A stretch of DNA of 39,229 bases, taken from Nocardiopsis halophila DSM 44494. GTDB taxonomy: Bacteria > Actinomycetota > Actinomycetes > Streptosporangiales > Streptosporangiaceae. The notes below the pieces were generated by a model. That model saw only the letters and a list, made by a program, of their open reading frames with translations, was not told the origin of the DNA and did not search any database. The stretch covers positions 1 to 39,229 of the forward strand of contig NZ_ANAD01000112.1 in the NCBI RefSeq assembly GCF_000341245.1, in the 5' to 3' direction. The position numbers and the translations under genes are program-made. Shown piece after piece: positions 37,885 through 39,229 of the stretch. Position 1 is the stretch's first letter. The number at the start of each line of letters is the position of its first letter.

Positions 37885-38816
37885 GCCGCCACGCCCTTCC
37901 TCGCTCGGGGCACCGCCGCCGGAGCCGGTCCCCCGTCGCCGCGGAGCCGCTCCTTGGCCACGCGCAAATGCTCCCACGTCTCCAGCCGTCCCACATCGGG
38001 GCAGCCCCGGATCGCCTCGACCGCCTCGACCAGGGCCGTGCGGTCCGGCGCCGCGGCCGCGCCCACCAGGTCGTACCGGCCGAATCCCACGGCCAGGAAG
38101 CCGACCCCCGGCACCGCGGCCAGGCGCGCCGCCAGCGCCGCGGCGTCCCCCCGGCAGCGCACGCCGAACCCCAGGCGCTCGTCGCTGCCCACCACGGCGG
38201 GCTCGACGATCGCGGTCACGTGCACCACCCCGGCCTCGATCAGACGGACCACCCGCGAGCGCGCCGCCGCCTGCGAGAGCCCCACCCGCCGCGCCAGCTC
38301 GGCGTAGGAGGCGCGGCCGTCCTGCTGCAGGTGGCGCACCAGCCGCCAGTCGAGGGGGTCGATGGCGATGCCCTTGAGCTCGCGGGCGCCGCTGTCGGCG
38401 TCCTTGACCACGTTCCCCGCCCGGAAGACCTCGGCTCCCCCCACCCCGGGCAGCGCCCGCATGGCCGCGACCTCCTCGGCCAGCGCCGCGTCGTCGCGCA
38501 CCCGCACCTGCGCCACGGCGGGGAAGCGCCCCGCCGTCTGCGCGGCGAAGGTGACCGCCTCCCGCTCGGCCAGTTCGCCCAGGAGCGGGCCCACCGGACC
38601 GGAAACGGTGAATGAAACATGGGCGAACACTTCCCGGCCCAGGACCCCCGCGTGGAGCACCCCCACGATCCTGATCGCCCCCAGCGCCACCAGGCGGCGC
38701 ACGCGGGCACGCACCGCCGTGCGCGACAGCCCCACCCCGTCGGCGAGGGCCTGATAGGTCGCTCTTCCGTCCCCCTGAAGCGCCCGCATGAGCGCAGCGT
38801 CGACCGCATCGAGCAC
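37881..38816 (-). CDS. Double-domain Lrp/AsnC family regulator
   Basis: A 311-residue protein that is a fused pair of Lrp/AsnC units. Helix-turn-helix one (about 1-55: LMRALQGDGRATYQALADGV, LSRTAVRARVRRLVALGAI) and its RAM-like domain are followed by helix-turn-helix two (about 155-205: LVRHLQQDGRASYAELARRV, LSQAAARSRVVRLIEAGVV) and a second RAM-like domain. Ordinary Lrp proteins have one unit of about 150 residues and form dimers; here one chain could act as a dimer. Amino acids are the usual ligands. GTG 38816 follows AAAGG by about 10 nt. It is cotranscribed and translationally coupled with folP2. Confidence 0.9.
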   Translation of the reverse strand: MLDAVDAALMRALQGDGRATYQALADGVGLSRTAVRARVRRLVALGAIRIVGVLHAGVLGREVFAHVSFTVSGPVGPLLGELAEREAVTFAAQTAGRFPAVAQVRVRDDAALAEEVAAMRALPGVGGAEVFRAGNVVKDADSGARELKGIAIDPLDWRLVRHLQQDGRASYAELARRVGLSQAAARSRVVRLIEAGVVHVTAIVEPAVVGSDERLGFGVRCRGDAAALAARLAAVPGVGFLAVGFGRYDLVGAAAAPDRTALVEAVEAIRGCPDVGRLETWEHLRVAKERLRGDGGPAPAAVPRARKGVAA

Positions 38817-39184
38817 GATTTTCGCCTTTCGTTCCTTCGACGGCGCCCATTCCCCCCGGACGCCGCCCCCTCCTGCGGCCAGATCATGGCAGTTGCGGCG
38901 TTCCTTAACTACAGATCACGGAAGAAACAAGCACGTATTCGGCGATGCATGCCCGAGAGACCAGACATACGACCCGTCTTTGCGACATGACGGACAGATG
39001 GCTAACGTGCCGTGTCGCGTCCCCGCGTGCGGACGACTCCGGCAAAGCGAGACACTGTCCTCCGGCATGTTCGCCGCCGGATGCGGTAGGCCCACAGGTG
39101 AGGACATGCCCGGACCGCAATGGCGGACCGGAGAGCCGGAACCGTCCCCGACCGACAGGGCGAGGGCATCTAGAAGGGACCCCG
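38817..39184. other. Upstream region of the Lrp-folP2 pair
   Basis: About 370 bp, AT-richer than average near 38890-39010, with no supported gene. It probably holds the promoter of the Lrp-type gene and that of the next gene to the right. The minus-strand open frames here have no recognisable domain. Confidence 0.45.
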
Positions 39185-39229
39185 ATGGCATCACCAGGGG
39201 ATGAACGGCAGGGGGGGGGGGGCCGCCCC
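39185..39229 (+). CDS. Start of a truncated gene at the window edge
   Basis: ATG 39185 has AAGGGA about 6 nt upstream (39174-39179) and opens a frame MASPGDERQGGGGRP that runs off the window. It contains a run of 12 G (39211-39222), so the frame beyond it is uncertain. The product is unknown. Confidence 0.4.
   Translation, partial: MASPGDERQGGGGRP

Noticed and set aside
38905-39194. Two minus-strand frames of 71 and 92 codons near the right edge
   Set aside because: They overlap each other, lack ribosome sites and show no family features.

Overview
The window is chromosomal DNA of a very high-GC actinomycete, most likely a Nocardiopsis-like or Streptomyces-like filamentous genus. The genus is my inference from a PF04672-type methyltransferase, a DUF2277 protein, a fused trpE(G) behind a Trp-rich leader peptide, a RamB/isocitrate lyase pair, FolP2, a HelD-type RNA polymerase motor and several leaderless promoters. 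Coding density is high. I see no tRNA, rRNA, CRISPR array, transposase, integrase or attachment site.

Left part (1-11.7 kb): a single-chain restriction-modification enzyme with two rare TTA codons (284-3619) faces thyX. A uronate-dehydrogenase-like gene follows. Next is the tryptophan locus, a leaderless leader peptide with an attenuator and a fused trpE(G). It is transcribed divergently from helD, which is followed by a histidine phosphatase.

Middle (11.7-24.2 kb): a membrane protein gene overlaps a BAAT-family lipoprotein hydrolase gene. Next to it is an NLR-like STAND protein with an amyloid-type N-terminal motif and a P-loop without its lysine. Then come DUF2277, a thioesterase-like/TetR pair with a palindromic operator, a NarL-type two-component system whose kinase carries a TTA codon, a PF04672 methyltransferase, an acyltransferase-3 membrane protein and a cytochrome P450 without a redox partner.

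Right part (24.4-39.2 kb): a large eight-helix Ser/Thr kinase converges on an acyl-CoA dehydrogenase with a 19-bp palindrome upstream. ramB and aceA are divergent over a near-consensus RamB box, which points to control of the glyoxylate shunt and acetate use. A CPBP-family protein gene, a CynX/NimT-type exporter divergent from a GntR/FCD regulator, and a gene-free stretch of about 590 bp follow. The window closes with an RraA-like gene, folP2 translationally coupled to a double-domain Lrp/AsnC regulator, and a truncated gene start with a run of 12 G.

Most of the window is ordinary chromosome. The best candidates for something new are the NLR-like protein, the solitary restriction-modification enzyme, the kinase with an unrecognised cysteine-containing middle domain, and the folP2-Lrp pair.
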